The translations under genes were made by a program, and so were the position numbers. Below, piece by piece: positions 18,749-26,584 of a stretch of DNA of 35,124 nt. The stretch comes from Pseudomonadota bacterium (GTDB taxonomy: Bacteria; Pseudomonadota; Gammaproteobacteria; Burkholderiales; Burkholderiaceae_D): NCBI GenBank assembly GCA_030272785.1, contig JARXKM010000017.1:1-35124 (forward strand), given 5' to 3'. The notes under the pieces are model-generated. The model did no database searches. It saw only the letters and a program-made list of their open reading frames with translations, and was not told the DNA's origin. Numbering within the stretch: position 1 is the first letter of the stretch; every line of letters begins with the position of its first letter.

Positions 18749-21505
18749 CTACTTGAACTTGTACTGCATGTTGACAAACAGTGAGCGGCCACGCGGGTCG
18801 CCGTAGGTGGGATCCCATGTCACTTCAAAATAACGCGATTGATTGGTGAATGGCGGCGGCGTATCGAACATGTTGATGACGCCGGCGCGAAGCTTCAGCT
18901 GCTTCGTGAACGCATAGCTTCCGCTCAAGTCCCACAGCGAATAGGCCTTGACGTCACGGTCATTCCAGCCGGGATCAGCCAGGCCCGGGATGTTCTGATC
19001 GCGATAGCCCGACATGAAGGTATTGCCCAGGGTCAGATTGAGCGGGCCATGAGTCCAATCAATGTTGAGCTTGTGGCGCCAGCGCTGCACGGCCTTGTCG
19101 TCACGGAATACGCCGAGGCCATTCGTCAACGGCGAGCTCGGGTCGGACTGGAACTCGTACTTGGTGATATAGGTCGCTCCGATATTTGCGCTGAACCGGC
19201 CGAATGCCGTGGCATCGCCACGCCAGTTGAGGGCCAGGTCGAAGCCGGAGGTATTGAGCTTGCCGCGGTTCTCTTTCTTGAACTGCAAATAGGAAACGGC
19301 ACCGTCCGAGTCGCGCACGACGATCTTCGGGTCGTTGTAGTACACCGGATTATCGAACACGGTTTGTTCGCCGATCTCCGAAATGATGTCCGTCTTGCGG
19401 ATCATCCAGTAGTCAACACTGCCATTCCAGTTCTGGTTCGGTTCAAGGACCAGGCCGAGCGAGAATTGCTTGGACTTCTCCGGTTTGAGCAAGGGGTTGG
19501 CATAACGATCGAGGTCGAACTGGGCAATTTCACCCGAGACCGGATCCTTGACGAAGCTGGCGATGGTGCCTGAACGTACCGGCAGGAACATTTCTGAAAT
19601 CGAGGGCGCGCGGAAGCCAGTGCCGAACGATGCCCGGCCCAGCATCGCCTTGCTCGGACGGTAGCTCAGCGCGATCTTCGGATTGGTGGTGTCGAGGGCC
19701 GGCGTGGTGATGGCCGAGCGCGGGTCCTTGACGCCTTTGTAGTGGTCATGGCGAATGGCGAACTGGCCTTCCCATTCCTTGCTGAAGGGCGCGTTCAGTT
19801 CGGCGAAAATGCCGGCGATGTCGCGCTGGTTCGACGAGTCTTCCAGCAGGTCGTCGGAACTGGAACGGTCGCCTTGCACGTCGTTCGTCTTCAGTGCCGC
19901 CGTTGACGAGAACGCGGTCTTCTCACGGCGCAGTTCGGCACCGAGCGCCAGCATCGCATCGCCGCCCGGCAAGGACATCACGGCGCGCGTCAGCTTGCCA
20001 TCGATGCTGTCGCTGGTCCCTTTGGAGATCCGGGCGGCGCCGGCGATCTTGATCGAATCCATGAACTTCTTGCCCGAGTCGTCGGTCGGGGCGACAAACG
20101 GGTTGTAGAGTCCCTTGGCGATGCCAGCGAGTAGTTTACTACGCGAAACCCAACCGTCGATATCGAGGTCGGTGGCCTTGTTTTCGCTGTGGTTATACGC
20201 CGTGTCGTAATCCCATAGTCCAAAGCGACCATTGGCCCCCAGCAAGAAGCGCGATCCTTCACTGGTGACCTCGGTGGTGCGGCGCCCTGCATCGGTCAGG
20301 CGGAAGCGGAAATTGACGGGGGTCGTGATGCCGGTCTTCGCTTGCAGGCTCGCCGGCAGCGTAATGCCGGCGGTGGTGCCGTTGATGCTGCCCGATGTTG
20401 CGGGCGAGGCGGCATAGGCGGTCTCGGCCTTGCTCAGCAAGACTTCGGCGAACACCTGGTGATCATCCGCGACCTGGAAGGTGGCGCGCCCGATAAAGCT
20501 TTGCTTGTCGGATTTTGGGTAGACTTCCGAGTCGCCCATGTAATTGAACGAACAGCCTTCCGTCCCGCCAGGGCCGAGCGGGCGGACGACGTTGGCGCTG
20601 CCATTGACGCAGGAGGACTTGCCTAGACTGACGCGCCGGCCCGGCGAGGGCACCCACGTACCGCCGGGTCCGGAGCCGAAGAGATAGGTGGATTTATTCA
20701 GCGTGGCAAGTTGCGCGGCAGTCAGATCGACGTTGGCCGGAAAAGTGGTGCTCGACAACTGCGGCGACAGGCGATCAGGCAGGCTGTACTCCTGCATGAA
20801 CTTGCGATCCGAACTGGAAAGCCGCCCCGTCCTCTGGATGTCGAACGCACCGAACACGTTATAGCGGTCGGTGACCAGGTCGCCGAAGCCGCCCGACAAG
20901 GACGCGCTGGTTTTACCACCGCCGCCTTCGCCCGTCTTGAGCGCATACACGCTGGCGTCGCCGCCCTGATAGTCCTTGCGGGTGATGAAGTTGATCACGC
21001 CGCCCATCGCATCGGTGCCGTAGATCGCCGATGCACCATCTTTGAGTATCTCGACGCGCTGAATGGCGCCGGCGGGAATATTGTTGAGGTCGACACCGGA
21101 ACTGTCGCCCGGGCTGGCGAAGTTGGCCAGCCGCCGGCCGTTGAGCAGCACCAGCGTGCTTGATACACCCAGGCCGCGCAGGTTGGCGCCATTGAAGCCA
21201 CGCTGCCCGCCCATGACGTCGCTGACGCTGGCGCCGTCGGTGAGACCGCCGACATTCGACGAGATCTTCTGCAGCAGCTCGGCGGCGGTCGTCACCCCGG
21301 CCTTGTCGATATCTTCGCGTTTGATGGTTTCCACCGCCAACGCCGTCTCACCTTCAATGTGCTTGATGCTCGAGCCGGTGATTTCCACGCGCTGCATGGA
21401 TTGCGCGGCAACGTTCATGCTCGAGGCACTGAGCGCGAGTAGGACTGCATGGGTGCATCGGGAGCGACGGAATGCGAACGCGGCGGGCTTGCTAGCTGGT
21501 TTCAT
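18749..21505 (-). CDS. TonB-dependent receptor
   Basis: MKPASK... start; plug VEITGSSIKHIEGETALAVETIKREDIDKAG...LRGLGVSSTLVLLNGRRLANF...VEILKDGASAIYGTDAMGGVINFITRKDY; C-terminal barrel ending NMQYKFK. Confidence 0.94.
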   Translation of the reverse strand: MKPASKPAAFAFRRSRCTHAVLLALSASSMNVAAQSMQRVEITGSSIKHIEGETALAVETIKREDIDKAGVTTAAELLQKISSNVGGLTDGASVSDVMGGQRGFNGANLRGLGVSSTLVLLNGRRLANFASPGDSSGVDLNNIPAGAIQRVEILKDGASAIYGTDAMGGVINFITRKDYQGGDASVYALKTGEGGGGKTSASLSGGFGDLVTDRYNVFGAFDIQRTGRLSSSDRKFMQEYSLPDRLSPQLSSTTFPANVDLTAAQLATLNKSTYLFGSGPGGTWVPSPGRRVSLGKSSCVNGSANVVRPLGPGGTEGCSFNYMGDSEVYPKSDKQSFIGRATFQVADDHQVFAEVLLSKAETAYAASPATSGSINGTTAGITLPASLQAKTGITTPVNFRFRLTDAGRRTTEVTSEGSRFLLGANGRFGLWDYDTAYNHSENKATDLDIDGWVSRSKLLAGIAKGLYNPFVAPTDDSGKKFMDSIKIAGAARISKGTSDSIDGKLTRAVMSLPGGDAMLALGAELRREKTAFSSTAALKTNDVQGDRSSSDDLLEDSSNQRDIAGIFAELNAPFSKEWEGQFAIRHDHYKGVKDPRSAITTPALDTTNPKIALSYRPSKAMLGRASFGTGFRAPSISEMFLPVRSGTIASFVKDPVSGEIAQFDLDRYANPLLKPEKSKQFSLGLVLEPNQNWNGSVDYWMIRKTDIISEIGEQTVFDNPVYYNDPKIVVRDSDGAVSYLQFKKENRGKLNTSGFDLALNWRGDATAFGRFSANIGATYITKYEFQSDPSSPLTNGLGVFRDDKAVQRWRHKLNIDWTHGPLNLTLGNTFMSGYRDQNIPGLADPGWNDRDVKAYSLWDLSGSYAFTKQLKLRAGVINMFDTPPPFTNQSRYFEVTWDPTYGDPRGRSLFVNMQYKFK

Positions 21506-21629
21506 GCGATGAGTCCTCGGAAATGGGTGAGTCAGACGCAAGCACCGTGCATGCAGTGCCCCGGCGCAATTTTGGAACGCCTCGAGTGTATGCAGTGTTC
21601 GCTTCCTTGGGCCCCCTATTGCCAGCTTG

Positions 21630-21666
21630 GGTCGCACCGTGAGAAGCCGGTGTCGCATTCTTGCAA
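21630..21666 (+). promoter_or_regulatory. Putative ArgR (AraC-type) operator facing the cyanophycinase operon
   Basis: GGTCGC-ACCGTGAG-AA, 5 bp, TGTCGC-ATTCTTGC-AA: tandem half-sites with 21-bp pitch. Confidence 0.6.
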
Positions 21667-21693
21667 AGTTGTTCAGCTTATGGTGTTGCAAAC

Positions 21694-21730
21694 TTCTGAC
21701 AGTGCGACATGCATTTGCCAATGTGCGCAA
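21694..21730 (-). promoter_or_regulatory. Putative ArgR operator facing the TonB receptor gene (mirror of the previous site)
   Basis: Minus strand: TTGCGC-ACATTGGC-AA, 5 bp, TGTCGC-ACTGTCAG-AA, again 21-bp pitch. Confidence 0.55.
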
Positions 21731-21811
21731 ACATCGTCGGGACGGTGCCAGCAGGCACCCGATCGGTGGCAACATCCGCTCAAGTTTGTATCGTGGCGAA
21801 AGGCCCTTCCC

Positions 21812-23080
21812 GTGAAATCCGTGTTCATCCTGCTGCTGTCCGCAGCGAATTTGGCGATCGGTAGTGCGTACGCCGAGGAAATCCACGCAAGACCGGCGTT
21901 CCAGCCGATACCCGGCATCGTCGTTCCCATGGGCGGCGCAGTGCGTGACGATAACGATGCGTTGCGCCAGCGCCTGGTCGATCTTGCCGGTGGCAAGGGC
22001 GCGCGGTTTGTGGTGATCCCGACCGCATCAGGCAATCCTGCAGCGACCGGCGAGAGTGCCGCGCATGAACTCAGGCGCCGTGGTGCGCAGGTGGAGCTTC
22101 TGCGCATCGCGCCGACCTGGCCGGGAGAAAATATCGAATCGGCGCGCCGGGCTGCTGCCGATCCCGCCAACGTCGCCAAGATTCGCGCTGCGACCGGGGT
22201 GTACTTCACCGGCGGTGCGCAAGAACGGTATGCCGACGTGCTCAATCCGGGCGGCGTGGCCTCGCCAGTGCTGCAGGCGGTGCGCGAGTTGCAGGCGCGC
22301 GGTGGGGTGATCGCCGGCACCAGTGCCGGTGCGGCGATCATGAGCCGCGTCATGTTTCGCGATGCGCCAAATTCTCTTCTGGTACTCAAGGGATTGCTGC
22401 GCGAAGGCAAGGAGATTGAGCGCGGCCTGGGATTTGTCGGCGATGACCTTTTCATTGATCAACATTTTCTGAAGCGCGGGCGGATCGGCCGCATGCTCGC
22501 CGCGATGCTGGCCAAGGGCTACAAGATCGGCGTGGGCGTCGACGAGAATACGGCTGCGGTGATTCGCGGTACGGATATCGAGATCGTGGGCGCCACCGGC
22601 GCGCTGCTGATCGACCTGCATGATGCAACGGTTGAGCCGGGCCCGGTCAATGTGCGCAACGCGCGCATTTCCTACCTGGATAATGGCGACCATTATGATT
22701 TGGCCAAGGCGCAGGCGCGTGTCTTTCCTGCCAAACGTGCCAGAGGGGAGCTCAAGTTCGGCCAGCCCGGTTTTGTCCCTGACTTTGAAAATCCGCGCGG
22801 CGCGTTTACCGACATCCTCGGCGAAAACGCCGTCCAGCGGGCCTTGTCGCAACTGGTCGATGGCCCCGATGATCACGTCACCGGCTTCGCCTTCGACCTG
22901 CTTGCGGCAGCCGACGATCCGACCCCCGACCTGGGATTCGAGTTCGTGCTGCGGCGCGATGACCGCACGCGCGCCTGGGAAAGCGTCGGCATTGACGGCA
23001 AGGACTACTCCGTATTCGATGCCCGGCTTGATGTACGGCCGATCCGCATGACTACCCCGCTCTACAAGGCATGGCGATGA
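21812..23080 (+). CDS. cphE: Secreted cyanophycinase-family (S51 peptidase) protein
   Basis: GTG start in frame; signal peptide VKSVFILLLSAANLAIGSAYA; VVPMGGAVRDDNDALRQRLVDLAGGKGARFVVIPTASG, catalytic-Ser motif VIAGTSAGAAIMS, GLGFVGDDLFIDQHFLKRGRIGRM. Confidence 0.85.
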   Translation: MKSVFILLLSAANLAIGSAYAEEIHARPAFQPIPGIVVPMGGAVRDDNDALRQRLVDLAGGKGARFVVIPTASGNPAATGESAAHELRRRGAQVELLRIAPTWPGENIESARRAAADPANVAKIRAATGVYFTGGAQERYADVLNPGGVASPVLQAVRELQARGGVIAGTSAGAAIMSRVMFRDAPNSLLVLKGLLREGKEIERGLGFVGDDLFIDQHFLKRGRIGRMLAAMLAKGYKIGVGVDENTAAVIRGTDIEIVGATGALLIDLHDATVEPGPVNVRNARISYLDNGDHYDLAKAQARVFPAKRARGELKFGQPGFVPDFENPRGAFTDILGENAVQRALSQLVDGPDDHVTGFAFDLLAAADDPTPDLGFEFVLRRDDRTRAWESVGIDGKDYSVFDARLDVRPIRMTTPLYKAWR

Positions 23081-24381
23081 GGATCCGGCTCCTTCTGCTC
23101 GCCGCCGTCACGGGCTCGCAGGCCGCTGGCGTGCTGGCACGGCCGACGGTTGACCATGCACTGCTCGATGCCGCGGCGGCCAGGGTGCTGCCCGCCGTGG
23201 TGAACTGGCGCCGCGACCTGCATGCGCATCCCGAGCTGGCCTTCGACGAACAGCGCACCTCCGACATCGTTGCCACCGAACTGCGCCGCATGGGCTACGA
23301 GGTCACCCGCGGCGTCGCCGAAACCGGCGTCATCGGACTGCTCGATACCGGTCGCCCGGGCCCGGTCGTCGCCTTGCGTGCCGACATGGACGCACTGCCG
23401 GTGGCGGAACAGACCGGCCTGCCATACGCGTCCAGGCAGCGCGTCAGGCAAGGATCGACGCAAGTGGCCTTGATGCACGCCTGCGGCCATGACATGCATG
23501 TCGCCATGCTGCTTGGTGCTGCCCGGGTGCTCGCCGACCTGCGCGGGCAACTTTCCGGCACGGTCAAGCTGGTGTTCCAGCCCGCCGAGGAAGGCGTACC
23601 GAATCAAGCCAATGGCGCCGAACGCATGGTCAAAGCCGGCGTGCTGGAGAACCCCAAGGTCGATGCGATGTTCGGGCTACACGTGGGCATCACGCCGCAA
23701 CCGACCGGCACGCTCTCGCTGCGCGCACGTGGGTTCATGGCGGGAAGCGACACCTTCAATATCGTCGTCAAGGGCCGCCAGACCCATGGCGCCTTGCCGT
23801 GGAACGGCGTCGACCCGGTCGTTGTCGCGGCGCAGATCGTGCTGGGGCTGCAGGTCATCGTCAGCAGGCAAACCAACCTGACCCTGGCGCCGGCCGTGAT
23901 CACCGTGGGCACCCTGCACGGCGGACAACGGGCGAACATCATCCCGGCCGAAGTCACCATGAGCGGCACCATTCGCAGCTTCGACCCGGCCACGCGCGAC
24001 CAGCTTCTGGCGCAGGTCAGGCGTACCGCCGAGAACCTTGCGCTGGCCTCGGGTGCCACGGCCGAGGTGAGTTTTGACGCCGGCTACGCGGTGACCTGGA
24101 ACGATCCGGTACTGACAGCGAAGATGCTGCCGAGTCTGCACCGGGTGGCCGGCGCGGCCGTGCTTGCCGACGTCCCGCCGACCACGACGTCGGAGGATTT
24201 TTCCTATTACGGACAGCGCGTCCCCGCCATGTTGTTTTTTCTCGGTGTCAATCCGCCGGGGATTGCCGCCGCGGACTGGGCACCGAACCATTCACCTCGC
24301 TTCAATCCGGACGAAGGCGCCTTGCTGACTGGGGTGCGCTCGCTCGCCAGCCTGGCCGCCGATTTCTTGACTGGGAACTGA
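23071..24381 (+). CDS. M20D family amidohydrolase/aminoacylase with signal peptide
   Basis: RDLHAHPELAFDE, VALRADMDALPV, MHACGHDMH, FQPAEEG motifs; N-terminal MRIRLLLLAAVTGSQAAGVLA. Overlaps the upstream stop (start at 23071, or 23077 with ATGA overlap). Confidence 0.9.
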   Translation: MAMRIRLLLLAAVTGSQAAGVLARPTVDHALLDAAAARVLPAVVNWRRDLHAHPELAFDEQRTSDIVATELRRMGYEVTRGVAETGVIGLLDTGRPGPVVALRADMDALPVAEQTGLPYASRQRVRQGSTQVALMHACGHDMHVAMLLGAARVLADLRGQLSGTVKLVFQPAEEGVPNQANGAERMVKAGVLENPKVDAMFGLHVGITPQPTGTLSLRARGFMAGSDTFNIVVKGRQTHGALPWNGVDPVVVAAQIVLGLQVIVSRQTNLTLAPAVITVGTLHGGQRANIIPAEVTMSGTIRSFDPATRDQLLAQVRRTAENLALASGATAEVSFDAGYAVTWNDPVLTAKMLPSLHRVAGAAVLADVPPTTTSEDFSYYGQRVPAMLFFLGVNPPGIAAADWAPNHSPRFNPDEGALLTGVRSLASLAADFLTGN

Positions 24382-24389
24382 AAGTCTTC

Positions 24390-25508
24390 ATGGAACTGAT
24401 CTCGATTCCGCTCCCTTCCCCTGCCGCAGGCACGAGCCGGGCCTTGTCGGTTCTTCGCTTTGGGAAGGAGGGGGCCGGCCCCAAGGCCTATATTCAGGCA
24501 TCACTGCACGCCGACGAACTGCCCGGCATGCTGGTCGCGCACCATCTGAGAAATCAGCTTACCGCGCTGGAGCAGCAGGATAGGCTGCTCGGGGAGGTGG
24601 TATTGGTACCGGCGGCCAATCCGATCGGACTTGCGCAAACCTTGTTGGGGTCCAGCCAGGGGCGCTTCGATCTGCGCACCGGACAAAATTTCAATCGCAC
24701 CTTTCACAACCTGTCAGGCGATGTACTGAGCCGGGTGAAGGCGCAGCTGGGGCCGGATGCGGGCGCGAACCAGGCGCTGATCCGCGCGGCGATCCGCGCC
24801 AGCCTGATGGACCAGGACGCCACCGACGAACTGTCGGTACAGCGACTGGCACTGATGCGACTGGCCGCGGATGCCGATGTCGTGCTCGACCTGCATTGCG
24901 ACTGCGAGTCGGTGTTGCACATCTATACCGGCACGCCCCTGTGGGAGCGCGTTGCACCACTGGCGGGATTGCTCGATGCGCGGGTTGCCCTGTTGGAGAC
25001 CAATTCCGGCGATGACCCGTTCGATGAGGCCTGTTCACGGATCTGGTGGGATCTGGCCGCGCTGGTTGGCGAGGAGTTCCCGATACCCCTGGCCTGTCTT
25101 GCCGCGACGGTTGAATTGCGCGGCTTTGCCGACGTCAATCATGCCGATGCCGAGCGTGACGCTACCGCTTTGCTCGACTTCTTGCGCTTGCAGGGCATCA
25201 TTGCCGGTCCGTTGTCGCGAGCCGTGCCACCTGCCTGCGAACCGACCCCGCTGGCAGGCTGCATGCCGCTGACCGCACCGACGGCCGGACTGGTGGTGTA
25301 CTTGCGAGCACTGGGCGATAGCGTCAAGGCAGGCGACCCGCTGATCGATCTGATTGATCCCGTGAGCGGTAACGTGCAACAATTGTTGGCGCCGGTGGAC
25401 GGGATTTATTTCGCCCGCGAAAATCGTCGCTATGTGTCGCCCGGGACGCGGTTGAGCAAGGTCGCGGGGCGTCAAGCCGTTCGCAGCGGCCCGCTGCTTT
25501 CGGCCTGA
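24390..25508 (+). CDS. cphZ: Succinylglutamate desuccinylase/aspartoacylase-family protein; candidate cyanophycin dipeptide hydrolase (CphZ/AotO-like)
   Basis: YIQASLHADELPGMLVAHHLR (HxxE zinc motif), VLVPAANPIG, DVVLDLHCDCESVLHIYTG; 372 aa. Starts 9 bp after the M20D gene. Confidence 0.7.
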   Translation: MELISIPLPSPAAGTSRALSVLRFGKEGAGPKAYIQASLHADELPGMLVAHHLRNQLTALEQQDRLLGEVVLVPAANPIGLAQTLLGSSQGRFDLRTGQNFNRTFHNLSGDVLSRVKAQLGPDAGANQALIRAAIRASLMDQDATDELSVQRLALMRLAADADVVLDLHCDCESVLHIYTGTPLWERVAPLAGLLDARVALLETNSGDDPFDEACSRIWWDLAALVGEEFPIPLACLAATVELRGFADVNHADAERDATALLDFLRLQGIIAGPLSRAVPPACEPTPLAGCMPLTAPTAGLVVYLRALGDSVKAGDPLIDLIDPVSGNVQQLLAPVDGIYFARENRRYVSPGTRLSKVAGRQAVRSGPLLSA

Positions 25509-25573
25509 AGCAATCCGATTGCGTGTGACGTCGTTGTACCACGTAGAATTCTGGCATCCCAAGAAAATAAACT

Positions 25574-26584
25574 ATGCCAACGCCCTTTTCCGTTTCGTTG
25601 ATATTGTTTCCCGGTTTCTCGCTGTTCGCACTGGGTGCGGTGCGCAGTGTCTTCGCTGTCGCCAATGATGTTGGCGGCGAGATGCTGTATCGGGTCCGCC
25701 AATATGCCCCGGATGGTGCGCAAGCGCTGACGCAATGCGGCCTGTCGCTCGCAGCCGACCCGCTCCACAAGCTCGATCATGAGCAACTCGGTTTGTTGAT
25801 GCTGATCGCTGACGAACGCGTCGATGAGCGGGTTGCCGGCACAGTCGGCAGCCACCTCGGGCAGCAGTTGAACCGCTGCGGCGATGGCGGTGAATGGGTG
25901 CTCGGCGCCAGCGGTGCTGGCGCGCAGGTACTCGCCGAGCATGGGTTTCTCGATGGCTATCGTGCCGCGATTCATTGGCAGATTCTGGCGGATGCGGTGA
26001 AGCGCTATCCAGCGACCGTGTTCACTGCGGGCTTGTTCGAAATCGATCGGAATCGCATCAGCGCCGGTGCCGGTGCCGCGGTACTCGATTTGCTCTTGCA
26101 TTGGCTTGGATTACGCCATGGCAGCACCTTTGCCGCCGAAGTGGCAGCCGGGCTGGGACTGGACCGGCTGCGCGGGAGCGACGAACGGCAGCCGGTGCCG
26201 GCGTCGGCGCAACCGGCGCTCGGATCGGCGCGCCTCAAGGAAGCGCTGGAACTGATGGCAGCCAATCTTGCCGAGCCCTTGCAGGCAGAAGATATTGCCC
26301 AACTGGTCGGCGTGTCGCGCAGGCAACTGGAACGATTGTTCCGGCAGCATATGGATACCTTTCCCTCGCGGTATTACCTGGAGCTGCGCCTCAAACATGC
26401 TCGCCGCCAATTGAAGCAGACGACCCAATCGATCATGCAAGTCGGCCTTGCTTGCGGTTTCGCTTCTGGTCCGCATTTTTCCACCACGTACCGCAATTAT
26501 TTTGGTTACACCCCGCGCGAGGAACGTGCCCGGCACACCATGCCGCAAGTCGCGACGAAAATCTCCGAAGAGGACATTCAATGA
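25574..26584 (+). CDS. GlxA/ArgR-like AraC family transcriptional regulator
   Basis: DJ-1/PfpI-like N-terminal domain (SVSLILFPGFSLFALGAVRSVFAVAND) plus C-terminal AraC HTH (EDIAQLVGVSRRQLERLFRQHM...SIMQVGLACGFASGPHFSTTYRNYFGYTPREERARH). Confidence 0.88.
   Translation: MPTPFSVSLILFPGFSLFALGAVRSVFAVANDVGGEMLYRVRQYAPDGAQALTQCGLSLAADPLHKLDHEQLGLLMLIADERVDERVAGTVGSHLGQQLNRCGDGGEWVLGASGAGAQVLAEHGFLDGYRAAIHWQILADAVKRYPATVFTAGLFEIDRNRISAGAGAAVLDLLLHWLGLRHGSTFAAEVAAGLGLDRLRGSDERQPVPASAQPALGSARLKEALELMAANLAEPLQAEDIAQLVGVSRRQLERLFRQHMDTFPSRYYLELRLKHARRQLKQTTQSIMQVGLACGFASGPHFSTTYRNYFGYTPREERARHTMPQVATKISEEDIQ

Noticed and set aside
21506-21811. 5' extension of the cyanophycinase ORF to the ATG at 21449
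   Set aside because: Would overlap the divergent TonB start and regulatory sites and bury the signal peptide; the GTG at 21812 is a better start.
25509-25573. Search for ArgR half-sites upstream of the regulator gene
   Set aside because: No TGTCGC-N8-AA match on either strand; no autoregulatory site claimed.
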